Origin: Corynebacterium sp. 13CS0277
GTDB taxonomy: Bacteria; Actinomycetota; Actinomycetes; Mycobacteriales; Mycobacteriaceae
Assembly (NCBI RefSeq): GCF_002994655.1
Contig: NZ_PPDL01000009.1
Location: 62,001-126,000 of the forward strand
Direction of reading: 5' to 3'
Length of the DNA stretch: 64,000 nucleotides
How positions within the stretch are numbered: the stretch's first letter is position 1; each line of letters starts with the position of its first letter. The notes beneath the pieces were generated by a model that saw only the letters and a program-made list of their open reading frames with translations, did not search any database and was not told the DNA's origin. Positions 36,902-45,121 of this stretch are shown piece after piece. Both the position numbers and the translations under genes were made by a program.

Positions 36902-37849
36902 CTAGCGCAGGAACTCCTGCAGGTCGTGGTGGACCTTGGCCCAGCTGGTGTGGGGCACGGAGTCGGCGGCGCGGGTTTCCATCGCGATGGCCGCGCCCAT
37001 CCAGGCAGTAATGGGGCGGGCGGCGTCGACGACTTTGTGCCAGCCACTCTCCTTCCCCAGGTGCCGCACCGCATCCAGGTAGGAGGGGTCCCCGCCGCTG
37101 TTGAGGTGGGTGAAGGCGTTGCGGAAGTGCACGACCTCAAGGAAGTTCTCCCAGTACGCCAGGCGCACAGGTCCTGCCTGCGCGCCGAAGGCATCGCTGA
37201 GGATTTTCGTCGCTTCCGCAGAGCGCCCCGGCCACCCGGCGAGAGCATCGACCAGCCCTAGCAGGCGCACGAGGACCGCGCCGAGGGCGATTTCGTTGCG
37301 TTGCTCGTGGGGCAGCTCCGCGAGGAACAGGATGTGGCTGGTGAGTTGGTGGTAGGCGCAGGCAATGGTGTCGTCCGGGTAGTCGAGCGCCCAGTGGACG
37401 ACCATGTCGCCGGTAGAGCGGTGGGCTTGGCCGGCGAGGCTCCAGCCGATGATGGCCGGAGTGATGGCCGCCCGCTGGTCCTCAGGGAGGGTGATTCCCT
37501 CGGCGGCAAGTGCATCCCAGGTCGTGGCACGCACCCGGCCCTGGAGTTTCTTGGAGGGGTAGTTACGGGCGTGCCCGGCCAGCACCCACGCCGCCAGGCG
37601 GGTGTGCTCCTCCCCGCAGAGGAGCAGCTCGTGGTCGTCCCCCGGGCGGCCGGCCCGGTGCCGGGCGTGGGCCGCCCGGTAGGCCTCGGCCACAGCCCCC
37701 GGCCCGGCGAGGTGTTCGTCGACGGCGCGCAGGCGCCGCGCACTCACGCCGCGCAGGGGCTGCTTATCCAGCTCCTCGTAGAGTGCCGCCAGCGCGAGCG
37801 CTGCGAACGTCGGCGTCGGCGTAAAACGACGGTTCAGTGCGTCGGCCAC
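36902..37849 (-). CDS. HEPN-motif protein (candidate RNase of a two-gene system)
   Basis: A 315-residue, largely helical protein. Near the C-terminal third it has FLEVVHFRNAFTHLNSGG, with Arg243-Asn-(x3)-His248, which matches the Rx4-6H active-site motif of HEPN ribonucleases. These are common in toxin-antitoxin and anti-phage systems. The rest was not recognised. The GTG start has GGGAGGAG six bases upstream and lies 16 bp inside the end of the gene before it, so the two are translationally coupled. HEPN assignment rests on one short motif in a helical context; a structure prediction would decide. Confidence 0.5.
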   Translation of the reverse strand: MADALNRRFTPTPTFAALALAALYEELDKQPLRGVSARRLRAVDEHLAGPGAVAEAYRAAHARHRAGRPGDDHELLLCGEEHTRLAAWVLAGHARNYPSKKLQGRVRATTWDALAAEGITLPEDQRAAITPAIIGWSLAGQAHRSTGDMVVHWALDYPDDTIACAYHQLTSHILFLAELPHEQRNEIALGAVLVRLLGLVDALAGWPGRSAEATKILSDAFGAQAGPVRLAYWENFLEVVHFRNAFTHLNSGGDPSYLDAVRHLGKESGWHKVVDAARPITAWMGAAIAMETRAADSVPHTSWAKVHHDLQEFLR

Positions 37850-39369
37850 AGCAGCTCCTCCCATCGGGCCCACGCGTCCGCCCCGGGCAGGCCGTGCCCG
37901 CTGTGTGCACCGTGCGCGCCCTGCGCCAGGCGCTCCTCAGCGCTTCCCCGCAGCAGCTGATCGGCGGGCAGTTCCTCCAGGGCGGGCGGGATAGCGATCG
38001 CCTGCAGCAGTGCCGCATGCTGGGCAACACTGCCCTGTGGGTGGGGCGCCGTCGCCCCAGCCACGAGGTGGGATCCTCGTGGGGAGTTCACCCACGCCCA
38101 CACCCGTTGCAGGATCACCTGCGGCCCGCGCAGGCAGAGGAAGTGCCGGGAGAATTTTCTCCCCGCATCCGCCGTCGTCACGAGGTGCGCAACGGGCCGG
38201 GGCCCGCCGGCCACCATGAGGTCGCCTGGGGCCACCCCGGGGCCGCGGGCAGGCGCCGGCGGCGACGCGGCGCCTGCTGCGGCAGCGGGCGTCGAGGAGC
38301 TGGTGGGCGCGCTGGGGGCGACCACGAGGTAGGCGGGCCCGGCGTAGCTATCCCGCTGGGAGACAATCCGCCCCGTGCCGGGCTCAACTTCCCCCGGGAG
38401 GATAACGTCGTCGCCCGCACGCACGCTGCTGGTGGGGCGCAGGTTCGTCAGCATGCTTGGATACTCGCCGCCGGTGGCGTCCAGGGGGTGGTCAAAGCGC
38501 CGCACGAGCTGCACCAAGGGCACTGCGGGCGCACCCCACTGGGGTGCAGGCAGTACTGCATCTTCCCCGCCCCAGGCCGGCCGCGCCGTTGCGGAGGCCG
38601 GCACGGGGGCCTGGGCCGGCAGACCTACCGGGACCTGCGCAGGCGTCCGGGCCTGGACCTGCGCCCCGCCGGAGTCACGGGCCGCATCGCCCACACCTTC
38701 GGGCGCGCTGCCATCACTGGGGTCGGCGGCGCATGCCTCTTGGGCGTCCTCCAGGGCCGCGGCGATCGCGCGGTTGAGGGTCTTCTCCCCCACCGGCAGC
38801 GTGCCGGCCACCACCCCGAACGCCGCATCGGGGTCCTGCGCCATCGCTGCTGCGGCAGCCGCACGGGCCCGGGGTGCCGACCGTGAAGCCTCCCAGGCGC
38901 GGCGATACGCCACCGCCGCCCGGTCGGCGAGCGCATGGCGCGCCAGGGTGGTGCTCCGGAGCTGCCCCGGCACCCACCAGCCGCCCCAGCGGGGCGGGGC
39001 CGGGGTGGCGGCACACTCTGTCAGGCCGCTGCCCGCCACCCACCAGCCGCCCTGGGAATCGACGACCGCGTGGCGGCGGGTACCGAACAGGTCCCGCGCC
39101 TCGTCCAGCAGGACCAACTCCCGCCCGCCGGGGACACTGCCGTTGGCGACGACGACAACAATCCCGGGGATGAGCGCCCCGGACCAGTCGACACCCCACC
39201 CCACGAGATACTCCGGCAGGGGAGCCACCGACTGCGAGCCGGCAGCCGCAGCGGGATCCTCACCGGCGCCGTGCGCGGTGACGGCAGCAAAACCCGCGTC
39301 GCGCAGCGCCGCCGCAGCCTGAGCGACGAGCGGCGAGTGGGGCAGGTCAGGAAGCAGGGAATCACACAT
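37834..39369 (-). CDS. hypothetical protein with specificity-subunit-like C-terminal part
   Basis: A 511-residue protein of unknown family. Residues 1-215 look like a soluble domain with a Trp-rich patch (GWGVDWSGALIPG, GGWWVPGQL). A Pro/Ala/Gln-rich linker (about 215-270) leads to a C-terminal part in which VRAGDDVILPG, GDLMVAGGP (382-390), WAWVNSPRG (424-432) and AIAIPPALEELP (457-468) occur in the order and spacing seen in type I restriction S-subunit target-recognition domains. No methyltransferase or helicase motif is seen. No clear ribosome-binding site precedes the ATG. Overlaps the HEPN-motif gene by 16 bp; they probably act together. Confidence 0.5.
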   Translation of the reverse strand: MCDSLLPDLPHSPLVAQAAAALRDAGFAAVTAHGAGEDPAAAAGSQSVAPLPEYLVGWGVDWSGALIPGIVVVVANGSVPGGRELVLLDEARDLFGTRRHAVVDSQGGWWVAGSGLTECAATPAPPRWGGWWVPGQLRSTTLARHALADRAAVAYRRAWEASRSAPRARAAAAAAMAQDPDAAFGVVAGTLPVGEKTLNRAIAAALEDAQEACAADPSDGSAPEGVGDAARDSGGAQVQARTPAQVPVGLPAQAPVPASATARPAWGGEDAVLPAPQWGAPAVPLVQLVRRFDHPLDATGGEYPSMLTNLRPTSSVRAGDDVILPGEVEPGTGRIVSQRDSYAGPAYLVVAPSAPTSSSTPAAAAGAASPPAPARGPGVAPGDLMVAGGPRPVAHLVTTADAGRKFSRHFLCLRGPQVILQRVWAWVNSPRGSHLVAGATAPHPQGSVAQHAALLQAIAIPPALEELPADQLLRGSAEERLAQGAHGAHSGHGLPGADAWARWEELLWPTH

Positions 39370-39597
39370 AGCAACACCACGATGGCGCGAGTGGCACACG
39401 CACGGGACAACAAGACGACAAAAAAGACGAGGACAACCGGCGGAGATGCGGCTGTGCTTGCGAGCATAGCCACCCGGCCGTGCGGCTCGGGCCGCGGCCA
39501 CACCCCCGCCGCCTCCCACACCCCCGGACCACAGCAAGCTCCCCAAGGCCTGGATCACATGGGACGCCCCACGGGCGGCGGGGGCAGCAGTGGGGGT

Positions 39598-39613
39598 ATA
39601 CCGCCCCCGGTAT
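39598..39613. promoter_or_regulatory. candidate CsoR/CstR-type operator
   Basis: ATACCGCCCCCGGTAT: two 6-bp arms (ATACCG/CGGTAT) around a C-rich centre, as in operators of the CsoR family (copper, persulfide or formaldehyde sensors). It ends 26 bp before the start codon of the DUF2892-like gene. Confidence 0.45.
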
Positions 39614-39639
39614 CCGGCGGGCGGGGTTATCGTCAAGAT

Positions 39640-39852
39640 ATGAACACCAATGAATCCACCCTTGACCGTATCGTTCGCGCCGTCATCGCCCTCGCCGCAG
39701 GCGGCGGGGCACTGGCAACCTCCGGGGCAGTGTCCATCGTGCTGTGGGTGGTGGCCGCCATCATGGCTGTCACCGCCGCGATCGGATTCTGCCCCCTGTA
39801 CCGCGTGTTCGGAATCAGCACCTGCCCGGTGAAGACCCGCAACCTCAAGTAG
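39640..39852 (+). CDS. DUF2892-like small membrane protein
   Basis: A 70-residue protein: MNTNESTLDRIVRAVIALAA..., a second hydrophobic segment, and GFCPLYRVFGISTCPVK at the end. The FCPLY...G.STC signature and length fit the DUF2892 (YgaP-C-like) family, often found beside rhodanese and persulfide-handling genes. Two membrane helices. The CsoR-type palindrome just upstream fits sulfur- or metal-responsive control, although no rhodanese gene is nearby. Confidence 0.8.
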   Translation: MNTNESTLDRIVRAVIALAAGGGALATSGAVSIVLWVVAAIMAVTAAIGFCPLYRVFGISTCPVKTRNLK

Positions 39853-39917
39853 GGCGCACAGCGCTCTCAGCAGCACTGTCACACGCCCATCGGTGCGGCG
39901 GGAACACCCGCCCCTTT

Positions 39918-39962
39918 TCTGCCCCCACCAGACCCCGCCACGCAGACTGTTGTGGGGGCAGA
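39918..39962. terminator. hairpin after the DUF2892-like gene
   Basis: An 11-bp perfect stem (TCTGCCCCCAC/GTGGGGGCAGA) with a 23-nt loop, 66 nt past the stop codon. Not followed by a T-run. Confidence 0.4.
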
Positions 39963-40091
39963 TTCGTAGGCCCAGAGCCCCTGATTTAAAAAAATTTACA
40001 GAAAAAATCCCCCTGATGCGCAGGAAAGACGCCGATAGCTGACAACAAATTTAGCCCGCACGGGTAGCGAGACCAACCAACCTTCGTTACG

Positions 40092-40175
40092 GTGGGGGAT
40101 GTCCCCACAGCCTCAGGGTCATGAAAGCTGGCTTAAGCCTGAAAACACCATTCAGGCTTGAGCGCTCGACGCTCC
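40092..40175 (+). promoter_or_regulatory. structured leader with three stem-loops
   Basis: Three stems in succession before the 31-codon ORF: GTGGGG/CCCCAC (40092-40108), a perfect 9-bp AAGCCTGAA/TTCAGGCTT with a 7-nt loop (40135-40159), and GAGCG/CGCTC (40161-40175). The last ends about 8 nt before the ribosome-binding site. May control translation. Confidence 0.4.
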
Positions 40176-40196
40176 AGCGACCGAAGGAAGTGAGAT

Positions 40197-40292
40197 ATGT
40201 TTTCTCCCCGTATCCAGGCGCGACTCGTCGCAGTAATGGCGATTTCCGCGCTGCCCTTTGACAGGATCGCAGGTGCAGGCAATGGCTGCTAA
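40197..40292 (+). CDS. 31-residue peptide, hydrophobic centre
   Basis: Short ORF with GAAGGAAG at a good distance from its ATG. The peptide is MFSPRIQARLVAVMAISALP... with a hydrophobic centre and basic N-terminus, ending in Cys. It overlaps the start of the next gene by 11 bp. Could be a small membrane peptide, a type I toxin-like peptide, or a coupling leader. Length makes it uncertain. Confidence 0.4.
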   Translation: MFSPRIQARLVAVMAISALPFDRIAGAGNGC

Positions 40293-40533
40293 GGATAACG
40301 CCAACCTCACCTCCACTACACAACGCCGCAGGATTCGCGTTTTGCCGGCCTGGACAATCGTCGCCGCATGGATCTTCTGCATTATCGTGGAATACATCAT
40401 GCGCTATTCAGGCGTCGATCGCACGGGAGTGTTGAGCTTCTTTCAGAATCCCGGATCGTGGGGCCTGTGCATGGTGACGCTGCAGCAGATTGCAGCGCGT
40501 AAGCAAGCTCGTGAAGCTGCAGAGCAAGAATAA
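40282..40533 (+). CDS. small membrane protein
   Basis: An 83-residue protein: a polar, basic N-terminus (to about residue 22), one strong membrane helix around PAWTIVAAWIFCIIVEYIM, a middle segment with SFFQNPGSWGLCMV, and a basic/acidic tail. No family recognised. The ATG overlaps the end of the preceding 31-codon ORF, so it is probably translated by coupling. Codon use is less GC-rich than in neighbouring genes, suggesting later arrival. Confidence 0.5.
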   Translation: MAAKDNANLTSTTQRRRIRVLPAWTIVAAWIFCIIVEYIMRYSGVDRTGVLSFFQNPGSWGLCMVTLQQIAARKQAREAAEQE

Positions 40534-40814
40534 TGAGCAACGTCCAGCGGCCCATTCCCCCGACAATCAAATGATCACAAACGGGTGGCAACTCTCATCA
40601 TCTCGATGCGATGCCGCCCGTTTTTGCGCGCCCACAATGAACGATCTCCAGGCTGCTCTTCCGCAGAGTACACCCCGGACAAAAGCCTTACCCACCAGCA
40701 GCGGAAGCGATCTCACGCACTGAGCGCCAGAGGCATGCCATGTGAGCGAAGCACAGTGCGCGGGGGTGGTGATTGTGTCCGCGGGCTGGGGTGCGCGCAT
40801 TAGGGTGGGTAGAT

Positions 40815-41921
40815 GTGGATCCGAAAAACCGCCTCAATGACAACGAAGCCCGTGTGAACTCCAACATTGATCGGGTGCGTGCGCGTCCCCTGCCGTTGAA
40901 GGACACGCATGTGACCTTGGCGCACGGCTCTGGGGGTAAGGCCTCCGCCGCGCTCGTGGAGCACGTCTTCATGGACGCCTACGGCAACGAGGTGCTGCAG
41001 CAGGCCGGGGATTCTGGCGTGCTGCCGATGAGTGCTTTCGGCGCCGCCCCGGGGGACAAGTTGGCGATGTCGACGGATTCCTACGTGGTCAACCCGGTGG
41101 AGTTCCCCGGCGGCACCATCGGCGAACTCGCCGTCAACGGCACCGTGAATGATCTGGCAATGGCGGGCGCGGTGCCGAAATTCCTCACTGCTGGTTTCGT
41201 GCTGGAGGAGGGCCTCGACATGGAGCTGCTGCGGCGCATCGTGGCGAGCATGCGGGCCGCCGCCGACGCCGCCGGGGTGCAGATCGTCGCCGGTGACACG
41301 AAGGTCGTGCCGCGGGGCGCGGCCGACAAGCTGTACATCACCACCGCCGGCATCGGCCACATTCCCGCCGAGCGCTCAATCGCCCCGGAGCACGTCACCG
41401 CCGGGGATGTGGTGCTGCTGTCGGGCCCGATTGCGGACCACGGGATGGCTGTCATGATGGCCCGCGGGGATCTCGCGATCGCCGCCCCCATTGAATCCGA
41501 TACGCGGGCGCTCAACGGCGCCGTGGAGGCACTGCTGGCGGCCGCGCCGCACACCCGCTGGATGCGGGACGCGACCCGCGGCGGGGTGGCCACCGTCTGC
41601 AACGAGTTGGCGCGCGCCACCGGTATGGCTGTGGTCCTCCACGACGAGCAGATCCCGGTGCGGGAACTCACCCGTGCGGCCTGCGACATTTTGGGCATTG
41701 ACCCCCTCTACGTCGCCAACGAGGGCACCTTCCTCGCCGTCGTCCCCGCCGACGAGGCCGATGCCGCGCTGGCAGCCCTACGGGCGCACGGCGCCCCGGA
41801 GGCCACCCTGTGCGGCCGGGTGGAGGAGCAGCCCGCCAACTCGGTGGTGCTGGTCACCGGCTTCGGCGGGACCCGCATGGTGGACATGCTCGTCGGCGAC
41901 CCGCTGCCCCGCATCTGCTAG
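40815..41921 (+). CDS. hypE: hydrogenase maturation factor HypE (orphan)
   Basis: A 368-residue AIR-synthase-fold protein. HypE dehydrates the carbamoyl group on its own C-terminal Cys to give the cyanide ligand for [NiFe] hydrogenase. All hallmarks are here: THVTLAHGSGGKAS start, STDSYVVNPVEFPGGTIGELAVNGTVNDLAMAGA-type core, and a C-terminal PRIC with Cys368. The GTG start with GGGTGGG upstream gives a normal length. No hypF, hypC, hypD, hypA/B or hydrogenase gene is near. Either those are elsewhere, or the protein has another role here. Confidence 0.92.
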   Translation: MDPKNRLNDNEARVNSNIDRVRARPLPLKDTHVTLAHGSGGKASAALVEHVFMDAYGNEVLQQAGDSGVLPMSAFGAAPGDKLAMSTDSYVVNPVEFPGGTIGELAVNGTVNDLAMAGAVPKFLTAGFVLEEGLDMELLRRIVASMRAAADAAGVQIVAGDTKVVPRGAADKLYITTAGIGHIPAERSIAPEHVTAGDVVLLSGPIADHGMAVMMARGDLAIAAPIESDTRALNGAVEALLAAAPHTRWMRDATRGGVATVCNELARATGMAVVLHDEQIPVRELTRAACDILGIDPLYVANEGTFLAVVPADEADAALAALRAHGAPEATLCGRVEEQPANSVVLVTGFGGTRMVDMLVGDPLPRIC

Positions 41922-42006
41922 GCGGGGTGAAGGAGGAAACACACGGCAGCAACCCACCACCGCTTGGTAGTCCGCGCAGCGTTCACAACCTCGCGAGGAA
42001 ATACAC

Positions 42007-42861
42007 CTAGTAGTCGCCGTACTCCTCCCCGGTGCCGGCCCCACCCGTGGTGGCATCGACTGTCTCGACGGCACCCGCCCCGACGGTGCCCGTGCCGCCA
42101 CTGGGCGCCGGCGGCACGTACTCGGCCGCGCACTCGGCAGTCCAGCCCGTGGTGCCGTCGGTAAACAACGTGGTGCCGGGCTGGTACGACAGGGGGTCGG
42201 TGGTCGACAGGCAGCTGGCGATCCGCTTGCCGTCGAGCACGTGGGGTGTCTCCCGATACGGGTCACCGGTGAAACCCACCGGCCCGTCGGCACCCGCCTG
42301 CTGAGCGGGGGTGGCGGGTGCCTGCGGGGTGAGCTGCTTCTGCGGGGATGGCTGCTGTGGCTGCGGGGTAGTACTCGCCGCGGCACTCACGGCTGCACTG
42401 GCGGCAGCGCTGGCGTTGTCGCCTTCGTCGAGCAGTTCCCAGGTGCCGCAGCCGCGGCTGGTGAACCCGTGATCGCTCGGCAGGATGGTGACAATGGCTG
42501 TGCCTTGGGCATTGTCGTTAGCGATGATGTCCTCAAACGCGCCGGTGAATCCGCTGAGGCGCTCCCAGTAGCAGCTCTCCCCGGCGTGTGCGGCACGGTA
42601 GGTGCCGGGCGCAATGTCGTCGCCGACACGGTGGGTGCCGGCCCCGAACGTCACCGGCGCGGACTCCGAGGCGGACTGGGTGACCACGGTGGTGCTGGGC
42701 GCGGAGTCGGCACTGTCGTGGGCGCAGCCCACGCTGAGCAGCGCCACCCCCACCAGTGCTGCACCGCGCACTGCCCGGCGCGCGGTGTGGGCCTGGTGCG
42801 GGGCACGCCCGCGGGAATACGCGCCTGACGGCGTGGGGTTGTTGTCAAAGGTCGTCGTCAT
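42007..42861 (-). CDS. lipoprotein with GTYRVG-type domain (paralogue of 34384)
   Basis: A 284-residue lipoprotein. Lipobox SVGC with Cys46 after a long basic n-region. GAGTHRVGDDIAPGTYRAA, CYWERLSGF and FTSRGCGTWELL match the first domain of the lipoprotein at 34384, and ADGPVGFTGD with GTTLFTDGTTGWTAEC matches the second block. A Ser/Ala/Pro/Gln-rich spacer lies between them. The Pro/Thr-rich wall-spanning tail of the paralogue is missing. Function unknown. Two in-frame ATGs lie 15 bp apart because of a tandem duplication; the downstream one was chosen. Confidence 0.7.
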   Translation of the reverse strand: MTTTFDNNPTPSGAYSRGRAPHQAHTARRAVRGAALVGVALLSVGCAHDSADSAPSTTVVTQSASESAPVTFGAGTHRVGDDIAPGTYRAAHAGESCYWERLSGFTGAFEDIIANDNAQGTAIVTILPSDHGFTSRGCGTWELLDEGDNASAAASAAVSAAASTTPQPQQPSPQKQLTPQAPATPAQQAGADGPVGFTGDPYRETPHVLDGKRIASCLSTTDPLSYQPGTTLFTDGTTGWTAECAAEYVPPAPSGGTGTVGAGAVETVDATTGGAGTGEEYGDY

Positions 42862-42884
42862 AGGTGTTCTCGTCATAGGTGTTC
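42855..42884. repeat. perfect 15-bp tandem duplication carrying the start codon
   Basis: Two exact copies of TCGTCATAGGTGTTC (plus strand). Each contains an ATG of the lipoprotein gene on the minus strand; as 15 is a multiple of three, both starts are in frame. Confidence 0.75.
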
Positions 42885-43526
42885 ACTGTAGGCGGGGTGC
42901 TGCACAGCTGCTATCCACCCAGTCGATGCGCGGCGACCAGTGCGCCCGCCTTCGCCTTGTCGACGTGCGTCCCGGTTGGTGGGCATCCCCTGTGAAGGGA
43001 TACAATTCCGGAACAGTTATCGCAGCACACAGCCCTGTTTATGCCCCCCTCATCAAGCGTCACACGCGGCGGGTGGGTGCGGGTGCTGCGGTACCGGATG
43101 GGAGTAGCCCGCCGGGTGGGATGATCCCGCCCGGCGCCACTGCGCTACCTGCGGCGTGAGGGACACCTCCCGCGCGGCGGGACCTGGGCTGCGAAAAGAT
43201 CGTGCTGCTGAGTGCGACCATGCTGTGGCCGTGCCCTCGCGGGGCGCCCCTGTGGTGTGCCATCGTCGCGAGTTGCCCCGTGTCGCCCTGTGTCTCTGCT
43301 CGTTCTTTTCCCGGGCGTTGAGTCGCGGTCGCGCGCGGTGCGTCGTCGCACACGTCTGCTCTCTTCCTCTCTCCTTCTCCGCTCTTCTTCGCGCCGCGTT
43401 CCGCGCGCGGGTCTTTTCTTCTTTTTCTCCCCTTCTTCGTTTCCCCCCTTTTTTGTTGTGTTCTTCTCCCCCGCCGCCAGGCACCACCTCCTTTTCGTGG
43501 TGTGCCGGGGGCCGATGTGAAAGCCG
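42885..43526. other. divergent intergenic region
   Basis: 642 bp between the lipoprotein gene (minus) and the LtrA-like gene (plus). The right part is a strongly pyrimidine-rich leader (43354-43492). A promoter is expected but was not identified. No convincing gene. Confidence 0.5.
43354..43492 (+). promoter_or_regulatory. long pyrimidine tract before the LtrA-like gene
   Basis: About 140 bases that are overwhelmingly C and T on the plus strand, with runs such as CTTTTCTTCTTTTTCTCC. It ends about 35 nt before the start codon. Possible Rho-loading site or regulatory leader. Confidence 0.4.
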
Positions 43527-44738
43527 GTGCTCATTCCCGTGTCTTCTCTCCTGCGCCCGATGATGGCGCGCGACCCCAACGAGTCTGGCCGCACCGCCAG
43601 CGTGCTGGAACTGTTCTTTGATCTGGTGTTCGTCATTGCGGTGGGCCGCGCCGCCGGCGAACTGCACCACGGCATTGCCCACGGGCATGCGGCCCACGCA
43701 CTCGGGGTGTACGCCCTGATGTTCTTCGGCATTTGGTGGGCGTGGATGAACTTCACCTGGTTCGCCACCTCCTTTGATGTCGACGACTGGCTGTACCGTG
43801 TGCTCACGTTCGTGCAGATGCTCGGCGTGTTGGTGTTTGCGGCCGGCATGGCCAGCTTCGGCGAGGGCAATCTGCGGATCATCCTGCTGGGCTATGTCAT
43901 CATGCGTGTGGCGTTGGTGTCCCAGTGGTGGCGGGCCTCCCGCAACGCCACCGGTGAGGTGAAGGCCGCGACCCAGGTCTACGTGGTGGGCACCGCGGTG
44001 GTGCAGTGCGGGTGGGCACTGTTGGCGTTCGCCGCCCCGGAGCAGATGGTCGTGCCGCTGTACGTGCTGTTGCTGCTCGCGGAGCTGGTGGTGCCGATGC
44101 TCGCGGAGAGCAAGGGCTCCACCCCGTGGCACCCGCACCACATTGCGGAGCGCTATGGCCTGTTCACCATCATCCTGCTCGGCGAGTCGCTGCTCGCGAG
44201 CGCGAATGCGATTTTTAACCTCGTCGAGGACGGGGAGCACCCCTCGGCCCTGATCGGCCTGGCCCTGGTGGCGTTCGTCATGGCGGCGATGTTGTTCTGG
44301 GTGTACTTCTACCCGCCGCACCACAGCAACATCACCCAGTCGGCGCGGACGTCCGCGCTCTACAGCTATGGGCACTACTTCATCTTCGCCGCCGCGGGCG
44401 CCCTGGCCGCCGGCATGGAGGTGCAGTTGGATCTGCTGGATCATGCCGCCCACGTCGATCATGTCGTGGCGAATGCGGCGATCACCGGCCCTGTGGCCAC
44501 GTTCCTGGTGGTGACGTGGCTGGTGGCGATGCGCCGGCATGTGCCCCGCCTCGTGTCGGGCGCCACGCTGGCAGGCGCGGTCGTGATTGTGGCGGCAACG
44601 TTCCTGCCGTACGCGATGCTGATCACGGCGGTGACGCTGGTGGCGGTCGTGGTGGTCATTATTCGCTGCCCGCTGACCAACGCCCACGGCCACGGCGCCG
44701 CCGCGGAAGCACCCGCGACCGCACCCGCCGCCGAGTAG
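43527..44738 (+). CDS. LtrA family (low-temperature requirement A) membrane protein
   Basis: A 403-residue membrane protein with about ten hydrophobic segments. The LtrA family signature RTASVLELFFDLVFVIAVGRAAGEL is at the start, followed by FFGIWWAWMNFTWFATSFD and, in the second half, HIAERYGLFTIILLGES. The biochemical role of the family is not known. The start is uncertain: a GTG with GAAAG upstream was taken, but an ATG-ATG pair 33 bases later matches the family start better. Confidence 0.88.
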   Translation: MLIPVSSLLRPMMARDPNESGRTASVLELFFDLVFVIAVGRAAGELHHGIAHGHAAHALGVYALMFFGIWWAWMNFTWFATSFDVDDWLYRVLTFVQMLGVLVFAAGMASFGEGNLRIILLGYVIMRVALVSQWWRASRNATGEVKAATQVYVVGTAVVQCGWALLAFAAPEQMVVPLYVLLLLAELVVPMLAESKGSTPWHPHHIAERYGLFTIILLGESLLASANAIFNLVEDGEHPSALIGLALVAFVMAAMLFWVYFYPPHHSNITQSARTSALYSYGHYFIFAAAGALAAGMEVQLDLLDHAAHVDHVVANAAITGPVATFLVVTWLVAMRRHVPRLVSGATLAGAVVIVAATFLPYAMLITAVTLVAVVVVIIRCPLTNAHGHGAAAEAPATAPAAE

Positions 44739-44779
44739 CGCCCCCACTCCCCCACCCGCTTCAGACAAGGAGAGACACG

Positions 44780-45121
44780 ATGACTGCAGACTCGCCGCAC
44801 ACGTCCGCACCCCACCCGACCGCCGCCCCGGCAGCCGCCACGACGTCGTTCTTTGTCTCCGCCCGGCCGGCCATGGTGGGGGTCATGGTGGGGGTCGCCG
44901 TGTTCCTGGTGGGCGCCCTGGCCCTGGGCTCTGAGAAAGGCACCATGGCGGCCGTGGTGCAGTTCTCTTTGGCTGCGGGCATGCTGTCCAGTGGGGCGCT
45001 CAGCACGAAGGCGGCCCGCCGAGGCAATCCGCAGCCTGCTGCAGTGTTGTGGCTCAACGCAGCACTGTCCACCGTCCTGGTGTACCTCGCCGCAGGCTGG
45101 GCGGTCTTCCACCTGCTCTAA
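44780..45121 (+). CDS. small membrane protein
   Basis: A 113-residue protein with a Pro/Thr/Ala-rich first 25 residues and three hydrophobic segments. No family recognised. Excellent AAGGAGAGACACG ribosome-binding site. It follows the LtrA-like gene by 41 bp in the same direction and is probably co-transcribed. Confidence 0.7.
   Translation: MTADSPHTSAPHPTAAPAAATTSFFVSARPAMVGVMVGVAVFLVGALALGSEKGTMAAVVQFSLAAGMLSSGALSTKAARRGNPQPAAVLWLNAALSTVLVYLAAGWAVFHLL

Larger units (their letters stand above)
39853..40196. other. intergenic region, visibly more AT-rich
   Basis: 344 bp with a hairpin (39918-39962), an A/T-rich run near 39984-40008, and a series of stems before the 31-codon ORF. Base composition differs from the surrounding DNA up to about 40.8 kb. 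No promoter could be assigned with confidence. Confidence 0.45.

Noticed and set aside
40567..40803. Small frames on both strands before hypE
   Set aside because: No ribosome-binding site, mixed composition and mutual overlap; left as non-coding.
43053..44810. Long minus-strand frame opposite the LtrA-like gene
   Set aside because: His/Arg/Glu-rich shadow of a gene with a clear family signature; it also runs over the pyrimidine tract.
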